DNA of 64,000 nt from Dehalobacter sp. CP (lineage in GTDB: Bacteria > Bacillota_B > Desulfitobacteriia > Desulfitobacteriales > Syntrophobotulaceae): NCBI GenBank assembly GCA_009910795.1, contig VMEE01000085.1, forward strand, positions 3,528 to 67,527, in the 5' to 3' direction. The notes below the pieces were generated by a model, which worked only from the letters and a program-made list of their open reading frames with translations, had not been told where the DNA came from and ran no database searches. Positions 17,805-27,560 of this stretch are shown piece by piece (the first letter of the stretch is position 1; each line of letters begins with the position of its first letter). Made by a program: the position numbers and the translations under genes.

Positions 17805-18344
17805 TCAATAGATCAGGTAACCGATGACCATGGAAAGGACAATCAGCAATACCGGATGAATTTTAAAATAATACAGCGCTGCTGCAGACCCGACCGCGAT
17901 CAATACAGTGGTATAATCCAGAGGCACTTGAATCTGAAAAGCATCAACAGCCATTTCATAAGCTACGATGATCAGCAAAGCAGTCACAACGGGTCTCACA
18001 CCGCTCAACGCGGCCTTCAAATTACTGGAATTCGCATATTTTTTTAAGATACCGCCTAAGACAATCAATACAAGTACTGTAGGCAGGATCGTTGCCAGCA
18101 AGGCGACAATCGCTCCCGGCCAGGAAGCAACCTGATAGCCTAGATAGGCCGCTACTTTGGTTCCAAGCGGCCCGGGAAGCGCATTTGCCATGGCAATAGC
18201 ATCAGCAAACTGCGCATTGGTCAGCCAGTGATGATTATCAACGGTCTCTGCCTGAATCAACGGAATCATCGCCGGCCCGCCGCCAAAGGACAAGTTGCTC
18301 GCCCGAAAAAAAGCGATAAACAAATTCCACAAATCGGTTGCCAT
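17805..18344 (-). CDS. Short-chain chromate transporter family protein, first of pair
   Basis: The 179-residue protein is the companion half of a CHR pair. It has LSFGGGPAMIPLIQAETV near the N-terminus, NALPGPLGTKVAAYLGY next, then a series of hydrophobic helices. Sequence is related to, but clearly distinct from, the downstream half at 17208-17759, as usual for heteromeric short-chain CHR transporters. Substrate is not deducible; chromate resistance is only the family name. Confidence 0.88.
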   Translation of the reverse strand: MATDLWNLFIAFFRASNLSFGGGPAMIPLIQAETVDNHHWLTNAQFADAIAMANALPGPLGTKVAAYLGYQVASWPGAIVALLATILPTVLVLIVLGGILKKYANSSNLKAALSGVRPVVTALLIIVAYEMAVDAFQIQVPLDYTTVLIAVGSAAALYYFKIHPVLLIVLSMVIGYLIY

Positions 18345-18422
18345 TTGTTCTCCTTCTATTCCTGTTCCTATCTTGTCATGATGCTTTAACCCAATTCAAT
18401 TATAGCAAACGTTTTTGGTCTT

Positions 18423-18986
18423 TCAAATCAATTCAAAAGTGCCCTTTTTCATCCAATAAGCTGTTGTCATGTTGACGATGAAATGACATAACACGGGAAC
18501 CCAGAGTGTTAAAGAAACGGCATAGGCAACTCCGAGAAGGATTCCCATCAAGAAGACTTCCACAAGGATAAACACCTGGCGCCAATATCTGTAGTGAATC
18601 AGCGTAAAGACAACAGCCGTCAACCATAACCCTAAAATTGGCTGAATCATGCCTCTGAACAGGAATTCCTCACTGAAAGCACCGAGGAAAAATATTGGAA
18701 ATAGCTCTGTCAGTGAGAATTTGTCCATCAGGATAAGGTTAATCTCATCAAACAGCCTTTCCTTCGGCAGATATTTCAAGAAGAAAAATTGAAACGCAAT
18801 CAGAACGGCACAGCCGACGGCCAACGTAATCAAGGCTTTACTTAAACTACCGATCGTGAACATTTCTGCCAGCACGATTTCTCTGTCCAATGATTTCAGC
18901 ATGACCCAGAGGCCCAGGGCAATAACAATCAGGATCACCTGCGATAACAGGATATTCAAACCTAGCATCTTTTTAGATATTTCCAT
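18423..18986 (-). CDS. CPBP-family intramembrane protease-like protein
   Basis: About 187 residues with five or so transmembrane helices. The signature EEFLFRG (EExxxR) sits in the central helix, followed by an 'F/LxxxH' motif (TLIHYRY) and an Asn/His-containing final helix (CHFIVNMTTA), which match CPBP/abortive-infection type intramembrane proteases. Most bacterial members have unknown substrates; some process exported peptides. ATG 18986 is six bases past the amidohydrolase stop, with AGGATG upstream, so it is likely co-transcribed with that gene. Confidence 0.82.
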   Translation of the reverse strand: MEISKKMLGLNILLSQVILIVIALGLWVMLKSLDREIVLAEMFTIGSLSKALITLAVGCAVLIAFQFFFLKYLPKERLFDEINLILMDKFSLTELFPIFFLGAFSEEFLFRGMIQPILGLWLTAVVFTLIHYRYWRQVFILVEVFLMGILLGVAYAVSLTLWVPVLCHFIVNMTTAYWMKKGTFELI

Positions 18987-18991
18987 CGCCG

Positions 18992-20185
18992 TTACATCCT
19001 TTCCAGCAGTCCGAGCGCAGAGCATGCCAGAACCCGGGTTCCTATGCTAAGCGCCTCTTCATCAATATTAAAGCACGGATGATGGTGCGGATGGCTGATT
19101 CCTTTCTTCTTATTCCCCGCTCCGATGAATATCAGCATGCCGGGTAAGCGATGAAGATAAGCGGAAAAGTCTTCACCCCACATCACCGGATTGGCTTTAA
19201 CCAATGCTTTTGCTCCGAATTCTTCTTTTAGTATTTCCGTTACTTTGCCGACAACGGAACTGCTGTTAACAACAGGATCATAACCGAGCTCATAATCGAA
19301 GGTGTATTTTGCGCCATAAGCAATACAGATTCCTTTAATGATATTTTCCATTTGTTTCGGAACTTCCAAACGGGTGTCCCTGTCAAATGTCCTGACGGTT
19401 CCTTTCAGGTCTACCCGCTCCGGTATGATATTAAAGGCCGAGCCCCCTTGAATATTCGTAATAGACAAGACTACGGATTTCAGAGCGCTGGTCTGACGGG
19501 ATACGATATTTTGCAGAGCGGTAACGATCTGTGCACTGATCAATACCGGGTCGATGGTATCCTCCGGCATCGCGGCATGACCTCCTTTACCCAATATCGA
19601 TATTGTAAAGTTATCCGGGGCAGCCATTAAAGGGCCCGAGGCTAAGCCGATCTTGCCAGCAGGCAAAGACGTAAAGAGATGAAGAGCAAGAACCGCATCG
19701 ACCCCGTTCAGGAGACCAAGTTTGACAAGATCTTGGGCTCCGCCGGGATGTTTTTCTTCAGCATGCTGAAAGATGCAGCGGATTTCTCCTTTCATGTCGG
19801 ATCTTAGTTCCGCAAGAACTTTTGCAGCCCCGACCAGCATGGCCGCATGTCCGTCATGACCGCAGGCATGCATGGTTCCAATATTTTGGGACCGGTAAGG
19901 CAGATCGTTTTCTTCCTGGATCGGCAGCGCGTCAATATCACTCCTGAGCGCTACCATTTTTCCCGGCATACTGCCTTTAATGGCAGCCAGAACACTGGTC
20001 TCTGTCGGTCTCGACACCTCAATGCCCGGAACTTTATGCAATCTGTCGAAGATCATATCTGCTGTATGATACTCCTGAAAAGATAATTCAGGATAGCGAT
20101 GAAAGGTCCTCCTCAGATCGACGATTTCTTCGTTCCTTTCGGCAACAAGTCCGCTAATGGCTGTGATTCGTTCGTTTTCCGGCAT
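18992..20185 (-). CDS. M20-family amidohydrolase (amino-acid deacetylase/peptidase type)
   Basis: The 397-residue enzyme belongs to the M20D group that cleaves N-acyl amino acids or related amides. Metal-binding motifs are clear: HACGHDGH (about 108-115), the HAEEKHPGG glutamate pair, and the C-terminal HPHHHPCF. A lid/dimerisation domain is inserted at about 185-300 (GKGGHAAMPE). Substrate could be N-acetyl amino acids, N-acetyl-diaminopimelate or hippurate-like compounds. It shares an operon with the downstream CPBP protein. The start at 20185 is ATG with a modest upstream site. Confidence 0.9.
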   Translation of the reverse strand: MPENERITAISGLVAERNEEIVDLRRTFHRYPELSFQEYHTADMIFDRLHKVPGIEVSRPTETSVLAAIKGSMPGKMVALRSDIDALPIQEENDLPYRSQNIGTMHACGHDGHAAMLVGAAKVLAELRSDMKGEIRCIFQHAEEKHPGGAQDLVKLGLLNGVDAVLALHLFTSLPAGKIGLASGPLMAAPDNFTISILGKGGHAAMPEDTIDPVLISAQIVTALQNIVSRQTSALKSVVLSITNIQGGSAFNIIPERVDLKGTVRTFDRDTRLEVPKQMENIIKGICIAYGAKYTFDYELGYDPVVNSSSVVGKVTEILKEEFGAKALVKANPVMWGEDFSAYLHRLPGMLIFIGAGNKKKGISHPHHHPCFNIDEEALSIGTRVLACSALGLLERM

Positions 20186-20308
20186 ATCGTCAACTCCTGT
20201 ATCGGATAAGTATCACCTATTAATTCTCCAAAAATGTGCATAATCCTTGAAACGCCGGACTTTTATTGGCCGATCGGCAATGAATACAAAATTCTTTGGT
20301 TAAATTTC

Positions 20309-20404
20309 TTGCATTATGCCGGCATTCTGCTACGATAGATTCAGATAAATAGTAAACACGGACAACGATGTCCTCGGGATTTAATCCCGGGGACTATTTT
20401 TTTT
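20309..20404 (+). promoter_or_regulatory. P-II leader with terminator and competing hairpin
   Basis: A TTGCAT/TACGAT promoter (20309-20336) starts a leader near 20343. A strong terminator (stem GTCCTCGGGAT / ATCCCGGGGAC, 20370-20394, then eight T) lies 48 bases before the P-II start. A small hairpin GGACA-ACGA-TGTCC (20360-20373) shares bases with the terminator's left arm, so the two are mutually exclusive. It may be an attenuator. Confidence 0.65.
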
Positions 20405-20451
20405 GCAAATACTGTTTATCAAAAATATTATTGATCGAAGAGGTGAATAAA

Positions 20452-20790
20452 ATGAAAAAAATTGAGTGTATTATTCGGCCAGCCAAATTGGAAAATGTGA
20501 AAGAAGCCCTCGGAAAATTCGGTATCAAAGGAATGACGGTCACCAACGTCATCGGCTGCGGACTGCAGCAGGGAAAAACAGAAGTATACCGTGGCAATGC
20601 CTATACCATCAATCTATTGCCCAAATACAAAATCGAAATTATTGTCCCGGACGAATCCGTGGATAAAGTTATCGAAATCATTACCGAGACTGCCAGAACC
20701 GGAGAAATCGGTGACGGAAAGATCTTCGTCTATGATGTGCTGAACGCCGTGCGGATCAGAACAGGAGAATCGGGAGAAAAAGCCGTCTAA
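20452..20790 (+). CDS. P-II family nitrogen regulatory protein
   Basis: The 112-residue protein has the P-II fold signature. The N-terminus [21 protein letters not shown]-loop region [21 protein letters not shown] and C-terminal [14 protein letters not shown] are clear. The T-loop Tyr of the uridylylation site is retained (second Tyr of YRGNAY), but the usual preceding Glu is Ala. P-II proteins sense ATP/ADP and 2-oxoglutarate and control ammonium uptake or glutamine synthetase. ATG 20452 follows AGAGGTG; an in-frame upstream ATG lies inside the terminator hairpin. It has no amtB or glnA beside it, which leaves its partner open. Confidence 0.93.
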   Translation: MKKIECIIRPAKLENVKEALGKFGIKGMTVTNVIGCGLQQGKTEVYRGNAYTINLLPKYKIEIIVPDESVDKVIEIITETARTGEIGDGKIFVYDVLNAVRIRTGESGEKAV

Positions 20791-20953
20791 ATTTTTTTTA
20801 AAAAATTTCATATTAATGGTTACAATGAGCTTTTTCCAGATATGTTACTTCCTAAAATATAAGCAAACAATTACCGGGTTTAAGAAAATCAAATTCACAA
20901 ATAATAAGAACGACTCCCAAACAAAAAACTTATATTTTTAGGAGGAAAATGAC

Positions 20954-21160
20954 ATGGCTGGTGAAAGAAATTCAAACACTCCTGCCGTCCAGGGCGTAGG
21001 AAAAGGATTGGATCAACTGAAATACGAGATCGCTAATGAAATGAACGCTACGCTGGGTGCAGACCGCACTTCCCGTGAAAACGGAACTGTCGGCGGTAAT
21101 ATGACCAAACGCATGATACAATTTGCTGAGCAGCAGTTGAAAAACGGACAGAGAATCTAA
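20954..21160 (+). CDS. Alpha/beta-type small acid-soluble spore protein
   Basis: The 68-residue protein matches the SASP family: conserved LKYEIANEM helix (with the germination-protease cleavage region) and GGNMTKRMIQFAEQQL. Such proteins coat DNA in the developing spore and protect it against UV and heat, then are degraded at germination. The ATG follows a strong AGGAGG. It has a terminator right after it, so it is a single-gene unit. A forespore sigma-G promoter is expected but I could not locate one with confidence. Confidence 0.95.
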   Translation: MAGERNSNTPAVQGVGKGLDQLKYEIANEMNATLGADRTSRENGTVGGNMTKRMIQFAEQQLKNGQRI

Positions 21161-21193
21161 CTTCTCTTTGATCACTTTTAGAAGCAACGTACA

Positions 21194-21228
21194 AGAAGCA
21201 TTCCTTAATCGGAATGCTTCTTTACTTT
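21194..21228 (+). terminator. Terminator of the SASP gene
   Basis: AGAAGCATTCC pairs with GGAATGCTTCT around a six-base loop and is followed by T-rich sequence. Confidence 0.9.
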
Positions 21229-21275
21229 CATAAAACAAAAAAATTCTCACCATGTTTCTAAGATTATTTTCAAGA

Positions 21276-22988
21276 TTATTTATTCATCTTTGCCCAACTG
21301 TCCCGCAGTCCGACGATCTGGTTAAAGACCGGATGATCACTGGCATGGTCTTTTAAGTCGGCGCAGAAATAACCCTGTCTCAAGAATTGATATTTGCTGC
21401 CGGGATCAGCTTCTTTCAAACCCGGTTCAACTTTGCACCTTGTTAGAATCTGCCGGGAGTCCGGATTGATTCTGGCAAGGAAGTCGTCGCTCTCTGCTGA
21501 ATCATCCTCCGTATACTGGTCATCCCTGATCAGATAATCATACAAGCGTATCTCGGCATCTTCGGCATGGGCCGCCGAAACCCAGTGAAGCGTCCCTTTC
21601 ACTTTTCTCGAGCTTGCCGATCCGCCGCTTTTGGTGTCCGGATCATACGTACAATGGATTTCTATAATCTGGCCATCTTCATCTTTCAGGACTCTTTCAC
21701 ATTGAATAATATAGGCATGTTTTAGCCGGACTTCATTACCGGGGGAAAGACGGAAGAATTTTTTGGGTGGCTCCTCCATAAAGTCCTCGCGTTCAATATA
21801 AATCGTTCGCGAAAACGGGATCAATCTGACTCCTGCCTCCGGATCCTCCGGACTGTTCTCTGCTTCCAGGAATTCATCCTGGTCTTCCGGATAATTGATC
21901 AGGACGACCTTGATCGGATCCAAAACAGCCATGACCCTCTTTGCTTTGGAATTCAGATCTTCACGCAGGCAATGTTCCAGCAAAGCGACATCGACAATGC
22001 TGTTGGCTTTAGCTACTCCGATACGGTCGCAGAAATCTCTGATCGCTTCCGGCGTATAGCCTCTGCGCCTTAAACCGGAGATCGTCGGCATCCGAGGATC
22101 ATCCCATCCCTGAACATAGCCGCCTTCAACCAGCTGACGAAGCTTTCTTTTGCTCATGACTGTATTCGTCAGATCCAGACGTGCAAACTCATATTGCCGG
22201 GGCCTGTCCCCTTCAATCAGCTGTTCTGTCAGCCAGTCATAGAGCGGCCGGTGGTCTTCAAACTCCATCGTGCAGATCGAATGGGTAATATGTTCAAGCG
22301 CATCCGATAAAGGATGCGCAAAGTCATACATCGGGTAAATGCACCAGGTGTCTCCGGTCCGATGATGCGACGCATGCATGATGCGGTAAATCACTGGATC
22401 GCGCATATTTAAATTCGGAGAACTCATATCAATTTTTGCTCTGAGCACTTTCGCGCCGTTCGGGAATTCTCCGGCTCTCATTCTTTGGAACAGGTCAAGA
22501 TTTTCTTCGACACAACGGGTACGGTAAGGGCTGTCCGTTCCAGGCTGGGTCAGCGTCCCACGGTATTCCCGTATTTCCTCTGCCGACAAATCACAGACAA
22601 AAGCCTTGCCTTTTTCAATCAGCTCTACGGCAAACGCGTACAGCTTTTCAAAGTAATCGGAAGTATAGTACATCCTGTCCTGCCAGGAAAACCCCAGCCA
22701 TTGGACATCTTCCTGAATCGACTCGACAAACTCAGTTTCCTCTTTGCTCGGGTTGGTGTCGTCAAACCTAAGATTGCAGCATCCGTTAAATTCCAGCGCG
22801 GTGCCAAAATTCAAACAGATGGATTTGGCGTGTCCGATATGAAGATAGCCGTTAGGTTCAGGCGGAAAACGTGTATGTACCCTGCCGTTGTTTTTATTCA
22901 GCTTTAAATCTTCCCGGATAATATTTTGAATGAAATTGGATGATGAATAAGATGTATTTGATGTATTTGATGTATTTGATGTATTAAT
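21276..22988 (-). CDS. glnS: Glutaminyl-tRNA synthetase, non-canonical start
   Basis: The frame codes about 570 residues of a class I GlnRS (E. coli 554). It has [15 protein letters not shown] near residues 44-58 and MSKRKL as the KMSKS loop, then the C-terminal anticodon domain. The open frame begins after a TAG at 23001-23003 and contains no ATG, GTG or TTG before the HIGH motif. The best candidate start is ATT at 22988, eight bases after AGGGGG. The first codons form a 9-base tandem repeat encoding Thr-Ser-Asn. A shorter start (TTG 22814) would delete the HIGH motif. It charges tRNA-Gln directly. Confidence 0.9.
   Translation of the reverse strand: MNTSNTSNTSNTSYSSSNFIQNIIREDLKLNKNNGRVHTRFPPEPNGYLHIGHAKSICLNFGTALEFNGCCNLRFDDTNPSKEETEFVESIQEDVQWLGFSWQDRMYYTSDYFEKLYAFAVELIEKGKAFVCDLSAEEIREYRGTLTQPGTDSPYRTRCVEENLDLFQRMRAGEFPNGAKVLRAKIDMSSPNLNMRDPVIYRIMHASHHRTGDTWCIYPMYDFAHPLSDALEHITHSICTMEFEDHRPLYDWLTEQLIEGDRPRQYEFARLDLTNTVMSKRKLRQLVEGGYVQGWDDPRMPTISGLRRRGYTPEAIRDFCDRIGVAKANSIVDVALLEHCLREDLNSKAKRVMAVLDPIKVVLINYPEDQDEFLEAENSPEDPEAGVRLIPFSRTIYIEREDFMEEPPKKFFRLSPGNEVRLKHAYIIQCERVLKDEDGQIIEIHCTYDPDTKSGGSASSRKVKGTLHWVSAAHAEDAEIRLYDYLIRDDQYTEDDSAESDDFLARINPDSRQILTRCKVEPGLKEADPGSKYQFLRQGYFCADLKDHASDHPVFNQIVGLRDSWAKMNK
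22951..22986. repeat. Four tandem 9-bp repeats inside the glnS 5' end
   Basis: The unit GATGTATTT occurs three times perfectly and once with one change. It encodes the repeated Thr-Ser-Asn at the GlnRS N-terminus and is a likely slippage site. Confidence 0.9.
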
Positions 22989-23048
22989 AGCAGTAACCCC
23001 CTACGAAAACACTTATATTATCTTAGTATAGTAGATTTCTAAAAAATT

Positions 23049-23969
23049 TCAAATACCTATTTTCGGGTCCCTATCAATAGCAAGCAGCCTGTCCGTCAGC
23101 GCTAAGAGTTCATCTCTTCGCGAGAGCTTCTCCAGCCACCTGGAAGGCAGGTTCTCTATGCCATAGCAGGCACCGGCTATCCCGCCGGTTACTGCGCCGA
23201 TCGTATCCGCGTCTCCTCCGAGGTTTACGGCCATTACCAGCGCTTCTTCCAGAGAATTGGTCTGAAAGGCACAGTTTAAGGCCGTTTCCAATGTATGGAC
23301 AACATAACCGCTTGTTTTCATTTGATCCGTACTTAAGTTCATTTTCAGGGCAAACGGAGCATCCGCCTGAGCCCTTTCCAGCACGATGCGGAGATCTTCT
23401 CCTAAAAGCAATTCCCTGACAATTTTACAGTAAAAAACCACACAAGCTCCTGCCAGTGGATCATAATGGGTCAGCGCCGATAATCTTGCCGCCAGATCCG
23501 TCATTTTCGGCAGGTTATTGTGATAGGCAATGACCACCGGGACCGTTCTCATCAGCGAACCATTGCCGCCGCTTCTCCCGCCGCTGAGTCGATGGGCATT
23601 CTCAGCGATTTGCAGCCATTCCTGTTCGTTATCCGCTTCTGTCCGGATTCCTTCCTGCAGAACCATCCGGCAGATATTTCCGATACATTTGGGCTCTTGC
23701 CGGGACCATTCCCGAAAATGACGGGCGACGTGCTTTACCGGGTCTGCAGGGGCTTCAAGAATCCCGTTGGCTGCCGCAAGGGTCATTTCTGTATCATCGG
23801 TAATTTCTCCGGGCGCCAGTTTCCAGAATCCCCCTCCGGTCATATCCCGGTGTCGGCCATAGGTATGAACAATTTCTTCGCGGCTCATAAATTCAAGGGT
23901 TGCCCCAAGCGCATCCCCGGCTGCCACCCCGAGCATTGCTCCCCTTGCTCTGGAAATCAGATCTGCCAT
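23049..23969 (-). CDS. ADP-ribosylglycohydrolase family protein
   Basis: The 306-residue protein is related to DraG and ARH enzymes, which remove ADP-ribose from proteins or cleave related bonds. Key metal-binding acids are visible: GDALGATLE near the N-terminus, TDDTEMTLA (about 55-63) and the C-terminal GGDADTIGAVTGGIAGA. Two magnesium ions would be held by these Asp residues. No nitrogenase or ADP-ribosyltransferase gene is nearby, so its target is unknown. It runs in the same direction as glnS, 60 bases upstream of the latter's start. It could act on nucleotide derivatives. Confidence 0.9.
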   Translation of the reverse strand: MADLISRARGAMLGVAAGDALGATLEFMSREEIVHTYGRHRDMTGGGFWKLAPGEITDDTEMTLAAANGILEAPADPVKHVARHFREWSRQEPKCIGNICRMVLQEGIRTEADNEQEWLQIAENAHRLSGGRSGGNGSLMRTVPVVIAYHNNLPKMTDLAARLSALTHYDPLAGACVVFYCKIVRELLLGEDLRIVLERAQADAPFALKMNLSTDQMKTSGYVVHTLETALNCAFQTNSLEEALVMAVNLGGDADTIGAVTGGIAGACYGIENLPSRWLEKLSRRDELLALTDRLLAIDRDPKIGI

Positions 23970-24121
23970 TTTGTTTTCCCCTTATCCAAATCGCACAACT
24001 TCTTGTTGAGGTTGCAACCATTAATTGCTATACCGTTATCATAACCTTTCATTCCAAAATGAGCTATCCGAATTTCAAATAAACGGTGACTTCATATCCA
24101 GATCATTTGCATTCACGCTAT

Positions 24122-24700
24122 CTATAAATTAATTCTATTTTGCTTAAAATACTGAATGATCTGTTCCTTCTCGGCTTCTTCCGCATGGTTGGTTGTGAGG
24201 ATTTCCCCGCCTTTCATACCATTCCATTTGATATACAGCGTTTGTTCAAAGCTTTCATTGATGATCGGGTCTTCATATCTCAAAACAATGACAAAGAAAT
24301 AGGGAGGCACATCTTTTAATGTCTTTTGTTTGTTGATGCCTTCGAGACTAATCAGTAAGGTGGCCGAAGCATTTTTAGGAATATCATTGACGAGCGCGTA
24401 TTCGTCAATTGTGACCGGTTTTTCCTTTAAGCCGGACTGAAAAACAATAGACTTGCTCCAAAGACTAACGGCAGGATGCTCGCCGACATTGGTAAAAACC
24501 ATCTCAAATTCAGGCGACTCTCTCAATACCACTTCGGGCGAATCCTTAAACGTAAAGTACGGACGGTTGGCTTCTCTCTCCTCGTTCCAGGCAGATACGG
24601 TGATATAGACGGTAATCAGTGCCGTCACAGCAAGTATGGCTGTCCCAACAGTGGCAATCATATTAGAATAACTGACAAGTTTATTTTTTTTCTTTGACAA
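24122..24700 (-). CDS. Membrane-anchored protein of unknown function
   Basis: About 192 residues. One N-terminal transmembrane helix (about residues 13-36, MIATVGTAILAVTALITVYI) is followed by a long extracytoplasmic domain rich in beta-strand-like segments. No known motif is recognised. Start choice is uncertain: TTG 24700, eight bases after GGGAG, fits best; GTG 24709 is nearly on top of the site. It is a single gene between the ADP-ribosylglycohydrolase and a divergent glycosyltransferase. The 320 bases before the latter are AT-rich with no feature I can support. Confidence 0.7.
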   Translation of the reverse strand: MSKKKNKLVSYSNMIATVGTAILAVTALITVYITVSAWNEEREANRPYFTFKDSPEVVLRESPEFEMVFTNVGEHPAVSLWSKSIVFQSGLKEKPVTIDEYALVNDIPKNASATLLISLEGINKQKTLKDVPPYFFVIVLRYEDPIINESFEQTLYIKWNGMKGGEILTTNHAEEAEKEQIIQYFKQNRINL

Positions 24701-25027
24701 TTTGCACACTCCCAGCTATCGTTAAACAAAATCATTATTTGCAGGTTCACAGAAATCTAAACGAAATGCAGAATGCAATTTTTTCATTTTAATATATTAT
24801 TGTCTTTTCGTTGATATGTTTTATTTTACACAGGCCAGCACCATGTCAACCCTATATCTTTATAATTTTAGGATTAACTAGGTACTAGCTTCGCTCTGTT
24901 TAAGAATATATATAAAATAAATGGAAAAACTAGGTTTACAAAAAGCACTATTAAAAAGTAAAATTATAAATGTATAGCTACCTTCAAGGATCTTTGGACA
25001 ATAATAGGTTGCTGGAAAGGGGAAGTT

Positions 25028-26185
25028 ATGATGCGGATACTTTTTCTTCCGTTCCTTCAAATCCCTACGGGTCATCATACCGTAGCCGATGCAATGATTC
25101 GTTCCTTAGAAAACCGAATCAGTAATCTTAAATGCTCAAAGATAGATTTCTTCAGTTATGCGGACAAACGGCTGGAGAAAGCATTTCGGTTAACTTACCT
25201 GACCTGGATCGACCATTCTCCCCAAACCTTCGTCTGGATTTACCGGAACTTTGTGTACCCGACCAAATCAACCAAGCACTTTAACTGGTATGAATATAAA
25301 TTCCTTGACAAAATGAATAGCCTGCTGCAAGAAGAACAGCCTGATTTGATCGTATGTACCCAGGCTTTTCCTTCCTTCTTAATCGACAGGCTTAGAAATT
25401 CCGGTATCGCAACTGCGCCCGTAATCAATGTCTACACTGATTTCTTTGTTAATAAGCTTTGGGGAACAGAATACATCGATTACCATTTTGTCCCTGATCA
25501 ACATATTAAGGCGCAATTAATCTCCCAGAATAACATTGATCCGTCTAAAATATTTGTGACGGGTATTCCTGTTGATGAGTGCTTCCTGCCTCGGACAGCC
25601 TCCGAACCGACGCTTCCTTACCATATTCTGATTTCCGGCGGAAGCGGCGGTCTCGGTGATATCGAGCATTTGCTTTACAGCCTGCCGGGTAAAAAAGAAA
25701 AATCCTATACTTTTTCCCTGCTATGCGGCAAAAACAAGAAATTGTATAAAGATATTCGCTCCCTGAAACTGCCTAACTTAAAGCCCCTGTCCTATATTTC
25801 ATCCAGGGAAACCCTCAACTCACTGTATGACGAGGCCGATGCCATTATTACCAAACCCGGCGGCGTAACCATCAGTGAGACCCTTCATAAAAAACTGCCG
25901 ATTTTTGTCCATTCCGCACTTCCAGGGCAGGAACAAATCAATAAGAATTATCTCAGCGAAAAAAAATTGATCTATGACTTAGATTTGAATTACCCAGTCG
26001 CCAAACAGTTGGACGCCTTTTTTAAAGATCAAAACGAACAGGTGCTTTGGCGAAACCGCGTTGACAGCTACTTATCGGAAATAGAGTACCATGCCTGGGA
26101 AAAGATTTTGGAACTAGCCCTCGGTCAATCCGTAAAGCCTCAGATCTACAAAGAAACGGTCAATATTTCCCAAGTCCCGAGCTGA
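25028..26185 (+). CDS. Processive diacylglycerol glucosyltransferase-like protein
   Basis: The 385-residue protein resembles MGDG synthase/UgtP-type GT28 enzymes that add sugar to diacylglycerol. The N-terminus has the substrate-binding FLPFLQIPTGHHTVADAM motif of MGDG synthase N-terminal domains. The C-terminal half carries the GT-B donor site, with ISGGSGGLGD and KPGGVTISETLHKKLP (the UDP-sugar contact region). It acts at the inner face of the membrane. ATG 25028 follows GAAAGGGGAAG; a second ATG is one codon later. The next gene is a polysaccharide deacetylase 62 bases downstream, in probable operon. Confidence 0.88.
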   Translation: MMRILFLPFLQIPTGHHTVADAMIRSLENRISNLKCSKIDFFSYADKRLEKAFRLTYLTWIDHSPQTFVWIYRNFVYPTKSTKHFNWYEYKFLDKMNSLLQEEQPDLIVCTQAFPSFLIDRLRNSGIATAPVINVYTDFFVNKLWGTEYIDYHFVPDQHIKAQLISQNNIDPSKIFVTGIPVDECFLPRTASEPTLPYHILISGGSGGLGDIEHLLYSLPGKKEKSYTFSLLCGKNKKLYKDIRSLKLPNLKPLSYISSRETLNSLYDEADAIITKPGGVTISETLHKKLPIFVHSALPGQEQINKNYLSEKKLIYDLDLNYPVAKQLDAFFKDQNEQVLWRNRVDSYLSEIEYHAWEKILELALGQSVKPQIYKETVNISQVPS

Positions 26186-26247
26186 TTTCGCGGACCTCAA
26201 GGATTCGGATAAACCTTCAAAGTCAACATAAGGGAAGTGAATCTGCA

Positions 26248-27513
26248 GTGTCCACAACCTTGCTGTGCGCCTTCATCGTCGCAATTTCAGTCTTTGCGGT
26301 CTATGCTCTTATTCCCGAACTATTTGTGCATTTTTTCGGTATTGGTTCCTGGAAACGTCATTATTCTCCAGGTGTCACCTTAACATTTGATGACGGACCC
26401 GACCCCAGATACACTCCGAGATTCCTGACAATTTTAGAGGAGCAAAACGTTCGGGCCTGTTTTTTTCTGGTTGCTGAAAAGGCTGAAAAACAGCCGGAAC
26501 TTGTCAAGAGCATCCTAGACCACGGTCATACCGTCGGCAGTCACGGCTACCGTCACCGGCACGCTTGGCTGATGCCCCCGCTAAAGACCTGGAACTTGTG
26601 GAATAAAGCGATGGAGGAAATGCGCCGTCTGACCGGTCAGGAACCCGTCTATGTCAGAGCTCCCTGGGGAGGGGTTAATCTTTCTTTTTTATTTTGGTGC
26701 CGTTTCAAAGGCAAAAAGCTGATTAGTTGGAGTGCCGACGGCAGAGACTGGCACATTGAAAGAACTCCGCACCGTATTGTGCAAAGAATAATCCGCCGAA
26801 CCAAAGAAGGCACAATTATCCTGCTTCATGATAGCGGCGGCGATGAGGGCGCTCCTGAAAATACCTTAGCTGCCCTGAAACCACTGATCATGAAAATACA
26901 AAAAGAACGTAAGCTGCCGCTCATTCCGCTTCAGCTTCCCGACTGGTCACTGCCAAGAAGAATTGGTTTCTGCGTTTGGGAGAAATGGGAGCTTTTTTAC
27001 GCGCGGCGTAAACAAATTACCAGAATTGATGAACGCAATATTTTTCGCCTGGGTCTTACCCGCTACCATGGCCCTGAACTGTTTAATGAAAACGGTGAAT
27101 TAATCGCCTCAGCAGGTGATCTGGTCGGTGAAATCCACTTAGACAATACCCGCTTCCAGAGCCTTGGTGCCAATATCCAAAAAATCGGCTATAATGTTTT
27201 AAAACAAGCCCGGCTCTCCCTGCCTGTTCTGGCAAGCTATATCTCTTTGAATCCGGGTTATAAGGATATCAAGGTTTTCCTGGGTGTTACACTCATCAAC
27301 CGTGGTGTCAAAGGCCTCGGGTTTAACGTTACTGAATATACGAATGGTAATGCCGGATTCATTGGTTTCATGCAAAAAATCGTTTACCGAGTCTATAACC
27401 CGTCCCGGAAAAAAGATACAGAAAAACTTGGAACAAAGCCCAAAGTCGTCTGGATCAGTAAAGACGCCCTGCTTGAGAAATACCTGACAAAAAAGTCATC
27501 CACGCAAGGATGA
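26248..27513 (+). CDS. Polysaccharide deacetylase (NodB) with extra C-terminal domain
   Basis: The 421-residue protein begins with a transmembrane helix (about 1-25), then a NodB deacetylase domain: TFDDGPDP (metal and catalytic Asp), SHGYRHRH (zinc His), the RAPWGG motif and LLHDSGG. These remove acetyl groups from cell-wall or similar glycans outside the cell. Residues from about 235 form an additional domain of unknown type, unusual for the family. The start is GTG 26248. It follows the glycosyltransferase gene closely and may modify the same envelope glycolipid or polymer. Confidence 0.88.
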   Translation: MSTTLLCAFIVAISVFAVYALIPELFVHFFGIGSWKRHYSPGVTLTFDDGPDPRYTPRFLTILEEQNVRACFFLVAEKAEKQPELVKSILDHGHTVGSHGYRHRHAWLMPPLKTWNLWNKAMEEMRRLTGQEPVYVRAPWGGVNLSFLFWCRFKGKKLISWSADGRDWHIERTPHRIVQRIIRRTKEGTIILLHDSGGDEGAPENTLAALKPLIMKIQKERKLPLIPLQLPDWSLPRRIGFCVWEKWELFYARRKQITRIDERNIFRLGLTRYHGPELFNENGELIASAGDLVGEIHLDNTRFQSLGANIQKIGYNVLKQARLSLPVLASYISLNPGYKDIKVFLGVTLINRGVKGLGFNVTEYTNGNAGFIGFMQKIVYRVYNPSRKKDTEKLGTKPKVVWISKDALLEKYLTKKSSTQG

Positions 27514-27520
27514 CTTTTTT
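27489..27520 (+). terminator. Terminator overlapping the deacetylase stop
   Basis: AAAAAAGTCATCC pairs with GGATGACTTTTTT; the stop codon lies in the right arm, so the stem is formed from coding sequence. T6 follows. Confidence 0.92.
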
Positions 27521-27560
27521 CATTGAATAATTCTGTTCACTTCATTCTCCAGTTATTTAT

